Assembly (NCBI RefSeq): GCF_008001035.1
Contig: NZ_CP042856.1
Coordinates: 682,001-746,000, forward strand
Origin: Salinibacterium sp. dk2585
GTDB taxonomy: Bacteria > Actinomycetota > Actinomycetes > Actinomycetales > Microbacteriaceae
Length of the DNA: 64,000 nucleotides
Direction of reading: 5' to 3'
A model generated the notes under the pieces. It was given only the letters and a program-made list of their open reading frames with translations, was not told where the DNA came from and made no database searches. Made by a program: the position numbers and the translations under genes. Position 1 is the stretch's first letter. The number at the start of each line of letters is the position of its first letter. This document shows positions 7,823 to 17,438 of the stretch, piece after piece.

Positions 7823-9244
7823 TCAGACCGTCTGGGCCGCCGCATCCCGCGCCCGGGCGTAGCGCTCGCGGATCTCAGGCCGGTGGTCGACCGCGAGTTC
7901 GCTCGCCAACGCGACGGGCCACTCGGGGCGTACCCCCGTGAGCGCCCACGCTGCCTGGCGCGCCATACCGTCGGCGACGTACTCGCCCGCGACGGGCACC
8001 GTGACCGGCACACCGAAGACCTGCGCCGCAATCGCCTGCACGGCCGGGTTGCCGGCCGCCCCGCCGATGAGCAGCACGCGCTCCGCCGTGACCCCCTGCG
8101 CGAGCACGGCATCGAGCCCGTCGGCGAGGCCGCAGAGCATGCCCTCGACCGCGGCACGCGCGAGCGCGGGTCGGGTCGTCGTGCCGAGCGTGAGCCCGCT
8201 CAGGGTCGCCGTCGCGTTGGGCAGATTCGGGGTGCGTTCGCCCTCGAACCAGGGCACGAGCACGGGGCCGGATGCCGCATCCGCCTGCAGCGCGAGGGCC
8301 CCGAGTTCCGCGTGGTCGACGCCGAGGAGCCCCGCGATCGCGTCGAGCACGCGCGCGGCGTTGAGGGTGGCGACGAGGGGAAGGAACTCGCCCGTGGCAT
8401 CCGCGAAGCCTGCCACCGTGCCGGTCTCGTCGGCGACGGCCGTGGGAGAGACCGCGAAGACCGTGCCGCTCGTGCCGAGCGAGACGACGACGTCACCGGG
8501 TCGCGCGTCGAGGCCGAGCGCGGCGGCGGCGTTGTCGCCAGCGCCGGCACCCACGATGAGCGACTCGGGCAACGGAAATTCAGGAATCTGCGCTGCCACC
8601 TGCCTCGAATCATGCGCGGCAAGCACCGAGGGAAGCGTGATTCCTGAGTTTCCGAGGGCGACGGCCAGCAGCTCGCGGTCATAGTCGCCGCGCGCGGGGT
8701 CGAAGTAGCCCGTCCCACTCGCGTCGGAGCGGTCGGTCACGAGTTCGTCGAGCTGCGGGTTCTCGGGCCCGAAGCCGCGCAGGCGCCACGTCAGCCAGTC
8801 GTGGGGGAGCGCGACGGCCGCGACCCGCGCCGCATTCTCGGGCTCGGCATCCCGCAGCCAGCGCAGCTTGGTCGACGTGAAGGAGGCGACGGGCACACTC
8901 CCCGTGCGGGCCGCGAGTTCGGCATCGCCGAGCTCCGAGCGCAGCGCGAGGGCCGCGTCGGCGCTTCGGGTGTCGTTCCAGAGCAGGGCAGGGCGGATGA
9001 CGCGGCCCCCGGCGTCGAGCGCCACGAGACCGTGCTGCTGGCCGCCGATCGAGATCGCCGCGACATCCGCGAGTCCACCGGCCGCCGTGATGGCCTGCCG
9101 CAGGGCGAGCCACCAGGCTTCGGGGTCGACCTCCGTGCCGTCCGGGTGGGGTGCCCGGCCGTAGCGTTTCAGCGCGCCCGTCTTGGCGTCACGGATGACG
9201 ACTTTGCAGCTCTGGGTCGACGAGTCGACTCCTGCGACGAGCAT
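7823..9244 (-). CDS. xylB: Xylulokinase
   Basis: FGGY-family sugar kinase, 473 aa, phosphorylating D-xylulose to xylulose 5-phosphate. The N-terminus [17 protein letters not shown] is the first phosphate-binding loop of the family. [11 protein letters not shown] and [12 protein letters not shown] are xylulokinase-type signatures, and [29 protein letters not shown] is the second actin-fold motif. [24 protein letters not shown] near the C-terminus closes the ATP site. It follows xylA by 2 nt, so they form a xylA-xylB operon read leftward. Confidence 0.96.
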   Translation of the reverse strand: MLVAGVDSSTQSCKVVIRDAKTGALKRYGRAPHPDGTEVDPEAWWLALRQAITAAGGLADVAAISIGGQQHGLVALDAGGRVIRPALLWNDTRSADAALALRSELGDAELAARTGSVPVASFTSTKLRWLRDAEPENAARVAAVALPHDWLTWRLRGFGPENPQLDELVTDRSDASGTGYFDPARGDYDRELLAVALGNSGITLPSVLAAHDSRQVAAQIPEFPLPESLIVGAGAGDNAAAALGLDARPGDVVVSLGTSGTVFAVSPTAVADETGTVAGFADATGEFLPLVATLNAARVLDAIAGLLGVDHAELGALALQADAASGPVLVPWFEGERTPNLPNATATLSGLTLGTTTRPALARAAVEGMLCGLADGLDAVLAQGVTAERVLLIGGAAGNPAVQAIAAQVFGVPVTVPVAGEYVADGMARQAAWALTGVRPEWPVALASELAVDHRPEIRERYARARDAAAQTV

Positions 9245-9246
9245 CC

Positions 9247-10437
9247 CTAGTGCGCTCCAAGGAGGTGCTCGGTCGCGAGCTGCTGCAGGCGCACGAAGCC
9301 GAAGCCCTTGCCGTTGAAGTAGGCGTCGGCGTCGAAGTCCTCGAAGGCGCTGCGGTCGGCGATGAGGTCGTCGTAGCTCTCCCCGGAACCGAGCGTCGGC
9401 TGCGCGAGCTCGGTCACCCGCGCGGCCTCGAGCGCTTCCTGCACCTCGGGGTCGGCGCGGAAGGCCGCGGCGCGCTCCTTGAGCAGGAGGTAGGTGCGCA
9501 TGTTGGCCGCGGCGGACTCCCAGACGCCCGTCTCGTCTTCGGTGCGGGAGGGCTTGTAGTCGAAGTGGCGCGGGCCGTCATAGGCGGGGCCGCCGCCGGG
9601 GCCACCGTTCTCGAGCAGGTCGACGAGGGCGAAGGCGTTATGCAGGTCGCCGTGGCCGAAGACGAGGTCCTGGTCGTACTTGATGCCGCGCTGCCCGTTG
9701 AGGTCGATGTGGAAGAGCTTGCCGCAGTCGAGCGCCTGGGCGATGCCGGCCGCGAAGTTGAGGCCGGCCATCTGCTCGTGCCCGACTTCAGGGTTGACGC
9801 CGACGAGCTCTGGCCGCTCGAGCGTGTTGATGAACGCGATCGCGTGCCCGACCGTGGGCAGCAGGATGTCGCCACGGGGCTCGTTGGGCTTCGGCTCGAT
9901 CGCGAAGCGGATGTCGTAGCCCTTGTCGGTCACGTAGTCACCAAGCAGGTTGACGGCTTCGCGGTAGCGCTCGAGCGCGGCACGGATGTCCTTGGCCGAG
10001 TCGTATTCGGCTCCTTCGCGTCCACCCCACATGACGAAGGTCTTGGCGCCGAGCTCGGCGGCGAGGTCGACGTTGCGCAGCACCTTGCGGAGGGCGAAGC
10101 GGCGCACGGCGCGGTCGTTGGAGGTGAAGCCGCCGTCCTTGAAGACGGGGGCAGAGAAGAGGTTGGTCGTGACCATGGGCACGATGATCCCCGTGTCGGC
10201 GAGCACCTGCTTCAGGCGGTCGATCTGGTTCTGGCGCTCGGCATCCGTCGATCCGAAAGCGAAGAGGTCGTCGTCGTGGAAGGTGAGCCCGTATGCGCCG
10301 AGTTCCTTGAGTTTTTCGACGACGTGCACGACGTCGAGCGCGGCCCGGGTGGGGCCGCCGAAGGGGTCTGCCCCGTTGTAGCCGACGGTCCAGAGGCCGA
10401 AGGAGAACTTGTCCGCGGGGGTGGGCGTCGTTGCCAT
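9247..10437 (-). CDS. xylA: Xylose isomerase
   Basis: Converts D-xylose to D-xylulose in the cytoplasm, 396 aa, the typical actinobacterial length. Catalytic His54 and Asp57 lie in LTFHDDDLF, exactly as in Streptomyces enzymes. Other motifs are [13 protein letters not shown], the metal ligand region [11 protein letters not shown], and [10 protein letters not shown]. Start ATG has an SD GAGGAG on the minus strand (near 10441-10447). First gene of xylA-xylB, divergent from a LacI-family regulator that probably controls it. Confidence 0.98.
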   Translation of the reverse strand: MATTPTPADKFSFGLWTVGYNGADPFGGPTRAALDVVHVVEKLKELGAYGLTFHDDDLFAFGSTDAERQNQIDRLKQVLADTGIIVPMVTTNLFSAPVFKDGGFTSNDRAVRRFALRKVLRNVDLAAELGAKTFVMWGGREGAEYDSAKDIRAALERYREAVNLLGDYVTDKGYDIRFAIEPKPNEPRGDILLPTVGHAIAFINTLERPELVGVNPEVGHEQMAGLNFAAGIAQALDCGKLFHIDLNGQRGIKYDQDLVFGHGDLHNAFALVDLLENGGPGGGPAYDGPRHFDYKPSRTEDETGVWESAAANMRTYLLLKERAAAFRADPEVQEALEAARVTELAQPTLGSGESYDDLIADRSAFEDFDADAYFNGKGFGFVRLQQLATEHLLGAH

Positions 10438-10512
10438 TGCTGCTCCTCAGTCGAGAATTGTTGTGGTTCCAAACTTATCGCACGGCGCGCGGACTTTCCA
10501 GCCGTTCGAGAC

Positions 10513-10532
10513 TTTCGAAGAATCTGCCGAAA
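10513..10532. promoter_or_regulatory. Candidate operator between xylA and the LacI regulator
   Basis: Inverted repeat TTTCG-N10-CGAAA lies in the divergent intergenic region, just upstream of the -10 box (TATCGT, 10539-10544) of the regulator gene. Binding there could autoregulate the regulator and repress xylA. Evidence is positional and the arms are short. Confidence 0.4.
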
Positions 10533-10550
10533 CTCCAGTATCGTGTCGAC

Positions 10551-11570
10551 ATGTCAACACCCTCCGCGGCGCGCGTCACGCTCGCCGAGCTCGCGGCCGA
10601 GGCCGGGGTCTCCATCGCGACCGCCTCGAAAGTGCTCAACGGACGAGCGGATGTCGCGGCCTCCACCAGGCGCCGCGTCGAGACGCTCCTCGACCAGCAC
10701 GGCTACCAACGCCGCCAGGGGGCGCAGGCGTCTTCGCGGCTCGTCGAGCTCGTCTTCCACGAGCTCGAGTCCGCCTGGTCGATGGAGGTCATCCGCGGGG
10801 TGGAGGACGTCGCGGGCGAACACGGCATGAGCGTCGTGCTGACCGAGAGCGGCACCCGTCACGCGCCCGGCGATGACTGGCTGGAGGGTGTGCTGAGTCG
10901 GCGCCCCGTCGCGGTCGTGCTCGTGTTCTCCGACCTGCCTGCGCCGATGCGGGCCGCGCTGCGCACCCGCTCGATCCCCTTCGTGATCGTCGACCCGGCC
11001 GGCGATCCCTCGCCCGAGGTCCCCGCGGTCGGCAGCGCGAATTGGGCTGGTGGCCTTGCCGCGGTGCGTCACCTGATCGACCTGGGGCACACGAGGATCG
11101 CGGCGATCACGGGCCCAGAAGACATGATGTGTTCGCTCGCCCGCATCGATGGCTACCGCTCGGCCATGAACGCGGCCGGCCTGCCGGTGAAGGAGGAGTG
11201 GATCCGCTTCGGCGACTTCCACCGCTCAGGGGGCGCCCGCCACGCGGCCGACCTCCTCGCCCTGCCGGAGCCGCCGACGGCGATCTTCGCCGGGAGCGAC
11301 CTGCAGGCGCTCGGCGTGCTCGAGACGGCCAGGTCGCTGGGCCTCAGGGTGCCCGACGACCTCTCCCTCGTCGGCTACGACGACATCCCGCTCGCCAACT
11401 GGGTGAGCCCACGCCTCACGACCGTGCATCAACCGCTCCGCCAGATGGGCAGCGAGGCGACGCGGCTCGCGATCAGGCTCTCCCAGGGGGAGATCGTCGG
11501 TGGCACGCCACGAATGGACCTGGCGACGAGCCTCGTCGTGCGCGAGAGCACTGCCGCCCTCGTCGCCTGA
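10551..11570 (+). CDS. LacI-family transcriptional regulator (likely xylose/oligosaccharide repressor)
   Basis: DNA-binding repressor, 339 aa. The N-terminal helix-turn-helix and hinge region read VTLAELAAEAGVSIATASKVLNGRADVAASTRRRV. The rest is a periplasmic-binding-like effector domain (AAVRHLIDLGHTRIAAITGP, PTAIFAGSDLQALGVLE, LSLVGYDDIPLANWVSPRLTTV). ATG 10551 is chosen because a -10 box TATCGT lies exactly 6 nt before it, the leaderless pattern seen across the window. Divergent from xylA; the likely ligand is xylose or a xylo-oligosaccharide, by position only. Confidence 0.93.
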   Translation: MSTPSAARVTLAELAAEAGVSIATASKVLNGRADVAASTRRRVETLLDQHGYQRRQGAQASSRLVELVFHELESAWSMEVIRGVEDVAGEHGMSVVLTESGTRHAPGDDWLEGVLSRRPVAVVLVFSDLPAPMRAALRTRSIPFVIVDPAGDPSPEVPAVGSANWAGGLAAVRHLIDLGHTRIAAITGPEDMMCSLARIDGYRSAMNAAGLPVKEEWIRFGDFHRSGGARHAADLLALPEPPTAIFAGSDLQALGVLETARSLGLRVPDDLSLVGYDDIPLANWVSPRLTTVHQPLRQMGSEATRLAIRLSQGEIVGGTPRMDLATSLVVRESTAALVA

Positions 11571-11582
11571 GCCAACGGTGCT

Positions 11583-11639
11583 GTGCGGGTCCGGCAGCGC
11601 CCGTGTGCTCTCGGGTGCACACCGCTACCGGACCCGCAC
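11583..11639. terminator. Long hairpin between convergent LacI and GH3 genes
   Basis: Outer arms GTGCGGGTCCGG (11583-11594) and CCGGACCCGCAC (11628-11639) pair perfectly, and an inner GTGTGC/GCACAC stem continues the helix. It lies between two converging genes and probably terminates both. Confidence 0.65.
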
Positions 11640-11653
11640 GTGCCCGCCCGCCG

Positions 11654-14008
11654 TCATCGGGGGTCGAGCGGGCTCACCTCCACCCGCGGGTGGAGAGCGC
11701 GGGTGTGATCGACGACCCGCACGGCGCCCGTGAGGGTCACGCGCTGGGTCAGGGGGATCTCGCCGGCCGAGTGCCCGAAGCCGAGCTCGATCACCCCCGG
11801 CTCGACGATGCGTGCGCCGTCCCGTCCGGGGAAGGAGGCGAGGTCGGCCGGCACAGTGAAGGCGACGCGAGCGCTCTCGCCCGCATCCAGCTCGACCCGC
11901 GCGTAGCCGATGAGACGCTGCACGGGCCGCACGACGGTCGCGACGGGGTCGTGCAGGTACAGCTGCACGACGTCGGCACCGGCTCGCGCCCCCGTGTTCT
12001 CAACGATGATCGAGACTGTGACGTCGCCGTCGCTCGTCATCTGCGCGTCGGATGCCTCGAGCGAGGTCCACTCGAAGTTCGAGTAGCCGAGGCCGTGCCC
12101 GAACCAGAACGCCGGGGTCGGGTCGATGTTGGAGACCCCGCTGGGCCGGGCGAGGGGCGAGGCAAGGTAGGTCGTCGGCTGCGCGCCGGGCTGGGCGGGC
12201 ACGCTGACGGGGAGGCGCCCGCTGGGGTTGATGCGTCCGCTGAGCACGCCGGCGATGGCCGGGGTGCCCTCCTCGCCAGGGAAGAACGACTGCACGATCG
12301 CGGCCGCGCGCGACACGGCTGAGCCGAGCGCATAGGGGCGCCCCGCGAGCAGCGTCACGACGGTCGGAGTGCCGCTGTCGAGCACGGCGTCGACGAGCAC
12401 CTGCTGTGCTCCCGGCAGCTCGAGCGAGGGGGCGTCGCATCCCTCGCCGCTCGTGCCGCGGCCGAAGAGCCCGGCCCGGTCGCCGAGGGCAAGGATCACG
12501 ACGTCGGCGTTCCGCGCGGCCTCGACCGCGGCGGCGATGCCGTCGGTCTCGCCACCGTCGACACTGGTGCCCTCCGCATGCTCGATCTCGGCATCCGGGA
12601 ACTCTGCCCGAAGGGAATCGAGCAGGGTCGGCAACTCGATGCCGATGGGGAACTCCGGATGCCGCACGCCCACATGGCTCGGGAAGGAATAGCAGCCGAG
12701 CACCGCGTAGGGGTCGTGCGCGTTCGGCCCGATGACGGCGATGCGCTTCGGCGCGGTGAGCGGCAACACGCCGTCGTTGCGAAGGAGCACGATGGCCCGC
12801 TCCGCGAGGTCCCGCGCGAGCGCGCGGTTCTCGCTCGAGTCGAGGTTGACGCTGCCGCGCTGCACCCCGTCGGATGCCCGCAGCGCGGGAGGAACGGGGT
12901 TCCAGTCGGCGTCGAGCATGCCGAGTTCGAGCTTCTGCAGCAGCACGCGACGCAGTGCGCGATCGATGAGCGCCTCGGGCACGGTGCCCTCACGCACGGC
13001 CTCGACGAGCGGTGCACCGAAGGTCTTGACGGTCGGGAGCTCGACATCGATGCCGGCCTCGAGCGCGAGCGCCGCGGCATCCGCCCAGCCCTCCGCATGG
13101 CCGTGCAGGGTCGCGAGGAACGCGATCGCGAAGTAGTCGGCGACGACGGTGCCCTCGAAGCCCCAGGTGTCGCGCAGGAGCTCCGTGAGCAGGCGGCGGT
13201 CTGCAGCCGACGCGACACCGTCGATGTCGGTGTACGCGTTCATGACGCTGCGCACCCCGCTCTCGCGGATCGCCATCTCGAAGGGCGGCAGGAGCACTTC
13301 CGCAAGCTCGCGCTGCCCCACCGAGACGGGGGCGAGGTTGCGGCCTGCGCGCGACGCCGAGTAGCCGACGAAGTGCTTGAGCGTCGCGATGACGCCGGTC
13401 GACTCGATGCCCTGCACATAGGCGGTCGCGATCGTGCCGACGAGGTAGGGGTCCTCGCCGATCGTCTCCTCGACGCGGCCCCAGCGGGCGTCGCGCACGA
13501 CATCGAGCACGGGGGCGAGGCCCTGGTGGATGCCGACCGATCGCATGTCGCCACCGATGCGCGCGGCCATGCGACGCACGAGTTCGGGGTCGAAGCTCGC
13601 ACCCCACGACAGCGGCACGGGATAGGCGGTCGCGCCCCACGCCGCGAAGCCCGCGAGGCACTCCTCGTGTGCGAGGGCCGGGATGCCGAGGCGGCTCGCG
13701 GAGACGATGCGCTCCTGCGTGCGCTGCAGTGAGAGGGCCCCCAGCGCCGGGTCGACGGGGGCCGTGCCGAAGGGGCGCGTGAGCTGGCCGAGTCCGAGTG
13801 GGAGCAGTACATCCAGGTCGACGTCACCGTCGGACATGTCGTGCTGGTGCGGGGCGACTTCGCCGCCCTCATCCGAGGCGCCCACCCACACGCCATAGAG
13901 CTGCGCGATCTTCTCCTCGAGCGTCATCTCGGCCATGAGTGCTGCGACGCGCTCGGCGGGCCGGGCAGCGGTGTCGCGCCACAGGGGCACAGTCGTGGTG
14001 TCAGTCAT
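11654..14008 (-). CDS. Glycoside hydrolase family 3 (beta-glucosidase or beta-xylosidase)
   Basis: Large cytoplasmic exo-glycosidase, 784 aa. The N-terminal barrel (about residues 20-340) contains PVLDVVRDARWGRVEETIGEDP and VIATLKHFVGYS, both GH3 hallmarks. The nucleophile Asp291 is in TVVADYFAI, a slight variant of the usual SD-W/Y. A GH3 C-terminal sandwich (VIGPNAHDPYAVLG, GEEGTPAIAGVLSG) and a fibronectin III-like domain (ENTGARAGADVVQLYLHDP) follow. No signal peptide. The gene is last in an ABC importer operon, so it probably cleaves the oligosaccharide that the importer brings in. Substrate cannot be settled from sequence. Confidence 0.93.
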   Translation of the reverse strand: MTDTTTVPLWRDTAARPAERVAALMAEMTLEEKIAQLYGVWVGASDEGGEVAPHQHDMSDGDVDLDVLLPLGLGQLTRPFGTAPVDPALGALSLQRTQERIVSASRLGIPALAHEECLAGFAAWGATAYPVPLSWGASFDPELVRRMAARIGGDMRSVGIHQGLAPVLDVVRDARWGRVEETIGEDPYLVGTIATAYVQGIESTGVIATLKHFVGYSASRAGRNLAPVSVGQRELAEVLLPPFEMAIRESGVRSVMNAYTDIDGVASAADRRLLTELLRDTWGFEGTVVADYFAIAFLATLHGHAEGWADAAALALEAGIDVELPTVKTFGAPLVEAVREGTVPEALIDRALRRVLLQKLELGMLDADWNPVPPALRASDGVQRGSVNLDSSENRALARDLAERAIVLLRNDGVLPLTAPKRIAVIGPNAHDPYAVLGCYSFPSHVGVRHPEFPIGIELPTLLDSLRAEFPDAEIEHAEGTSVDGGETDGIAAAVEAARNADVVILALGDRAGLFGRGTSGEGCDAPSLELPGAQQVLVDAVLDSGTPTVVTLLAGRPYALGSAVSRAAAIVQSFFPGEEGTPAIAGVLSGRINPSGRLPVSVPAQPGAQPTTYLASPLARPSGVSNIDPTPAFWFGHGLGYSNFEWTSLEASDAQMTSDGDVTVSIIVENTGARAGADVVQLYLHDPVATVVRPVQRLIGYARVELDAGESARVAFTVPADLASFPGRDGARIVEPGVIELGFGHSAGEIPLTQRVTLTGAVRVVDHTRALHPRVEVSPLDPR

Positions 14009-14021
14009 TGCGGTGGTTCCT

Positions 14022-14921
14022 TTATCCCTTGACAGCGCCCGAGAGGCCGCCGACGATGCGCTTCTCTGCGAAGAGGAAGAACGCGAGTGCCGGCAACATC
14101 GAGAGCGAGGTGTATGCGAGCACGGCTCCCGTGTCGGCCGAGTACTGGGTCGAGTACTGCTGCACGCCGAGTGGCAGCGTCCAGAGGTCCTGCGGCATGC
14201 CGCCCGCAGCCATGAGGAGGAGCGGCAGCAGGTAGGCGTTCCAGCTGTTCACGAAGGCAAGCACGCCGACTGTGATGAGTCCGGGGCCGGAGAGGGGCAG
14301 CATGATGCGCCAGAAGAAGCCGATGCGGCTCGCCCCGTCGATGGCCGCCGCCTCTTCCAGCTCGTTCGGGATGGCCCGCAGGAAGGGCACGAGGATGATG
14401 ATCGTCGTCGGCAGGGCGAAGGCGACCTGCGGAATGATCAGGCCGGGGAAGGTGCCGTGCAACCCGATGTCGCGCAGCATGATGCTGAGCGGCAGCGCGG
14501 CGACCGTGACGGGGAACATCAGGCCGGCCGCGAAGAGGGCGTAGAGGCCCCCGCGACCGCGGAAGGTGTAGCGGGCGATCACGAACGCCGCCATGACGCC
14601 GAGGATCACGACGCCCGCGGTCGTGCCGATGGCGACCATGCTCGACGAGAACACGGATCCCCAGAACCGGTTCGAGGTCAGCACGTTGAGATAGCTCTCG
14701 GCGGTCCAGGGATTTGGCCACCCTGCCGGGTTCGCGTTGATGTCGGCCGTGCGGCGGAAGCCGCCGATCCACACGTAGGCGACGGGACCGACGGATGCTG
14801 CAATCGCCGTGAGCGCGACGACGTAGACCCACACCTGCCCGAGGTTGAAGGGCTTCTTCTTGGCGGGAATCTGCCGCGGCGGTGTGCCTGTCTGCATGCT
14901 CGTCTGCGTGAGGGTTGTCAT
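14022..14921 (-). CDS. Carbohydrate ABC transporter permease, MalG family
   Basis: Membrane permease, 299 aa, six predicted helices (first near residues 32-52). The ATPase-contact loop (EAA motif) reads ELEEAAAIDGASRIGFFWRIMLPLSGPGL, typical of the MalG group (CUT1). Start ATG 14921 is 2 nt after the stop of the partner permease. It forms a heterodimer with the MalF-type protein encoded upstream. No ATPase gene is in this operon; a shared MsiK-type ATPase elsewhere is expected, as is usual for actinobacterial CUT1 systems. Confidence 0.94.
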   Translation of the reverse strand: MTTLTQTSMQTGTPPRQIPAKKKPFNLGQVWVYVVALTAIAASVGPVAYVWIGGFRRTADINANPAGWPNPWTAESYLNVLTSNRFWGSVFSSSMVAIGTTAGVVILGVMAAFVIARYTFRGRGGLYALFAAGLMFPVTVAALPLSIMLRDIGLHGTFPGLIIPQVAFALPTTIIILVPFLRAIPNELEEAAAIDGASRIGFFWRIMLPLSGPGLITVGVLAFVNSWNAYLLPLLLMAAGGMPQDLWTLPLGVQQYSTQYSADTGAVLAYTSLSMLPALAFFLFAEKRIVGGLSGAVKG

Positions 14922-14922
14922 G

Positions 14923-15906
14923 TCAGCGCACTCCGCTCGTGATGGCGCCGGCGAGGTCGCGGCGCATGGCGAATCGTTGGTAGACGAGGGCGACGATGAG
15001 TGAAATCACGAAGAGGATCACGGCGATCGCGCTGCCGTAGCCGTATTGCCCCTGGCCGTACTGGATCATGTAGACGGCCATCGTGTTGGTCGCGCCGATG
15101 GGGCCTCCCTTGGTCGTGACCCAGACCATGTCGAAGAGCTGGAGCGAGCCGATCATCGACAGGAAGATCCAGATGCGGATCGTGGGCCCGAGCAGGGGGA
15201 GTGTGATGCGCCACTGCGTCTGCCACCAGCTGGCGCCGTCGATCGCTGCGGCTTCTTGCAGCTCCTCTGGCACGCCCTGGAGCCCCGCGAGCATGAGCAG
15301 GATTGCGAAGCCCAGGTACTTCCAGGTCAGGATGCCGAACATCACCCAGAGGGCCGTGTCGGGGTCGGCGAGCCAGGGCTTGGCGAGGTGGCCGAGGCCG
15401 ATGCCCTCGAGCACGGCGTTGACGCCGCCGCGGGGCGAGAGGAGGAGCTTCCACGAGAGACCCGCGATGACCTCCGCGAGCACGTAGGGAACGAAGATGA
15501 GGGCGCGGATGAGCCCGCGGCCGCGCATGCGGCGGTTGAGGAGCAGGGCGACCGCGATCGCGAGCGGCCCCTGCACGAGGATCGAGGCGACGACGATCGT
15601 CGCGTTGTTGCCGATCGCCTTGACGAAGAGGGGGTCGGAGAAGGCACGCACGTAGTTGTCGAGCCCGATGAAGCGGTCGAGCGGCCCGAGGCCGTTCCAG
15701 TTGTAGAGGCTGTAGACCGCCGCGAGCGCGACGGGCACGATCACGAAGGAGATGAAGACGAGGAGCGCCGGGCCGGCGAAGATCGCGATCTCGAGCCACT
15801 TGCGGCCGTTGCTCCCGCCCGGCCTGCGGCGTGGTGCCCGAGTCTGGGTGTTGGTGGGCCCCGTGTCGCTCGCGACGGGCGGGGGAGCAGCTTGCGTTAC
15901 GGTCAT
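14923..15906 (-). CDS. Carbohydrate ABC transporter permease, MalF family
   Basis: Partner permease, 327 aa. A polar, arginine-rich N-terminus of about 35 residues leads to the first helix (IAIFAGPALLVFISFVIVPV). The EAA loop is EELQEAAAIDGASWWQTQWRITLPLLGP. Six helices predicted. It is separated from the binding-protein gene by a hairpin (15928-15963), similar to the arrangement in the first importer operon. Confidence 0.94.
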   Translation of the reverse strand: MTVTQAAPPPVASDTGPTNTQTRAPRRRPGGSNGRKWLEIAIFAGPALLVFISFVIVPVALAAVYSLYNWNGLGPLDRFIGLDNYVRAFSDPLFVKAIGNNATIVVASILVQGPLAIAVALLLNRRMRGRGLIRALIFVPYVLAEVIAGLSWKLLLSPRGGVNAVLEGIGLGHLAKPWLADPDTALWVMFGILTWKYLGFAILLMLAGLQGVPEELQEAAAIDGASWWQTQWRITLPLLGPTIRIWIFLSMIGSLQLFDMVWVTTKGGPIGATNTMAVYMIQYGQGQYGYGSAIAVILFVISLIVALVYQRFAMRRDLAGAITSGVR

Positions 15907-15927
15907 CTCTCACTCCGTTGGGAGAAA

Positions 15928-15963
15928 CGGCGGGGCCTGCCGGAGGACTGGCAGACCCCGCCG
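15928..15963 (-). terminator. Intercistronic hairpin after the binding-protein gene
   Basis: Arms CGGCGGGGCCTGCC (15928-15941) and GGCAGACCCCGCCG (15950-15963) form 14 pairs with one G-U, 8-nt loop. It lies between the binding-protein stop (16009) and the permease start (15906). No T-run, so partial termination or mRNA stabilisation is likely. Confidence 0.75.
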
Positions 15964-16008
15964 AGGTGGGTTTCGGCGTGGACGCGCGGCTCGCCGCGCG
16001 GGGCCGAG

Positions 16009-17304
16009 TTACTGCGAGGCGGCCGTCTGCTCCAGCGCGGCCACCACGTCTTGCGGGGTGCCTGAGCCGGCGAAGATGTTCACGACTGCCTGGTTGAGCG
16101 GTGCGCCGAAGGCCGGGCCGAGCGCGCTGTCAATCCACAGCTGCACGTAGGTGGCTTCACTGAGCGCGGCCGCGCTGGCCTGGAGGTTCGGGTCGGTCAG
16201 CGCGTCAGCAGCGGCAGGGTGCGTGGGAACGCCGGCCCCGGACTCCGCGAAGCGACGCTGCACGTCCTCGCTCACGATGTACTTCAGCAGCTCAACGGCC
16301 TCGTCGGGTGCGTCGGCGCTCACGCCGAAGCCGTCGCCGCCGCCCATGATGGCGCCAGGGTCGCCGCTTGCTCCGTCAACGCTGGGGAAGGGGAACCAGC
16401 CGAGCCACTCGGGCACTTCGCCGTCTTCCGTAAGGTTGCCGATCGTTCCGGCGTTCCAGGGGCCCATGAACTCCATCGCCGCGGTGCGGTTGGCGATGAG
16501 GCCGTTGGAGCTGTCGGCACCGGTCTGGGCCGGCGTCGCGAGGAAGCCGTTGTTGAACGGCTCGTTTGCGATCCAGTCCTGGAGGCGCTCGCCGGCCTCG
16601 ATCCAGCACGGGTCGGTGAAGTCGTGCTCCGGAATCGCGGTCTCGAGCACGTCGGTGGGGCACGACGCGACGGCGAACTGGTACCACCAGTGGCCAGCGG
16701 GCCACAGGTCACCGGCGCCGACCGCGATGGGCTCGACGTCGATCGCCTTGAGTGCCTCGACGGCGTCCTCAAGCTCCGCGAGGGTCTCGGGGGTGCCCTC
16801 GATGCCGGCCTCGTCGAAGAGTTCCTGGTTGTACCAGATTCCCGCTGCGCCGAAGGCGTAGGGGACCGCGTACACCTTGCCTTCGACGGTCCAGGGGGCG
16901 ACGGATGCGCCCATCGCTTCGATCGACTCTGACGCGACGTCCGTGAGGTCCATGAGGTGGCCGGCCTCTGCCTGCGCTCGTACCTCGCCGCCTGGCCAGA
17001 CCATGAAGACGTCAGGCGCGTCGCCCGACTGCAGGGCGTTCGGGATGAGCGTGCGCTGCAGGTCTTCGTTCTGGTAACCGGTCACCTCGACCTTGACGCC
17101 GGGGTTCTCGGCCTCGAACTCCGCCGCGACCTCCTCGTAGATCCCCTTGAGCGGGTCGGAGGTGGCGTTGTGCCACCAGGTGATGGTGACCGAGTCACCG
17201 TTGTCGTTGTCGCCGCCGCCTTCGCTGCTGCAGGCGGCGAACCCGAGCGCAAGGGCGCTCGCGGCGCCAACCGCGGCGACCCGTGTGATGCGGGATCTGT
17301 TCAT
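16009..17304 (-). CDS. Carbohydrate ABC transporter substrate-binding lipoprotein (CUT1)
   Basis: Solute-binding lipoprotein, 431 aa. Signal MNRSRITRVAAVGAASALALGFAAC ends at lipobox Cys25, then a Ser/Gly/Asp linker and the mature domain (TITWWHNATSDPLKGIYEEVAAEFEAENPGV, typical of cluster 1 binders). Further motifs are ALQSGDAPDVFMVWPGG and MEFMGPWNAG. First gene of the operon with two permeases and a GH3 enzyme, so a beta-linked glucose or xylose oligosaccharide is the likely ligand. Preceded by a clear promoter and a palindromic operator. Confidence 0.94.
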   Translation of the reverse strand: MNRSRITRVAAVGAASALALGFAACSSEGGGDNDNGDSVTITWWHNATSDPLKGIYEEVAAEFEAENPGVKVEVTGYQNEDLQRTLIPNALQSGDAPDVFMVWPGGEVRAQAEAGHLMDLTDVASESIEAMGASVAPWTVEGKVYAVPYAFGAAGIWYNQELFDEAGIEGTPETLAELEDAVEALKAIDVEPIAVGAGDLWPAGHWWYQFAVASCPTDVLETAIPEHDFTDPCWIEAGERLQDWIANEPFNNGFLATPAQTGADSSNGLIANRTAAMEFMGPWNAGTIGNLTEDGEVPEWLGWFPFPSVDGASGDPGAIMGGGDGFGVSADAPDEAVELLKYIVSEDVQRRFAESGAGVPTHPAAADALTDPNLQASAAALSEATYVQLWIDSALGPAFGAPLNQAVVNIFAGSGTPQDVVAALEQTAASQ

Positions 17305-17324
17305 CGTTGAACACCTCTCGAAAG

Positions 17325-17344
17325 TTTCGACGGCTCCGTCGAAA
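17325..17344. promoter_or_regulatory. Perfect palindromic operator downstream of the importer promoter
   Basis: TTTCGACGG-CT-CCGTCGAAA is a perfect 9-bp inverted repeat with 2-nt spacing. A second overlapping palindrome, TCGAAAGTTTCGA (17318-17330), abuts it. Both lie between the -10 box and the start codon of the binding-protein gene, a position where a bound repressor blocks elongation. The divergent ROK regulator is the natural candidate protein. Confidence 0.75.
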
Positions 17345-17361
17345 GTGATTGGGATGTCGGC

Positions 17362-17390
17362 ATACTATGGTCTCCAGCATTTGGGGTCAA
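17362..17390 (-). promoter_or_regulatory. Promoter of the CUT1 importer operon
   Basis: On the minus strand a -35 TTGACC (17390-17385), a 17-nt spacer and a -10 TAGTAT (17367-17362) match the sigma-70 consensus well. Transcription would begin near 17355, upstream of the palindromic operator. Confidence 0.75.
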
Positions 17391-17438
17391 GGACAACAAA
17401 TCACTTCCCTCGATCACCCGGACGGATAAGGTGGGCCC

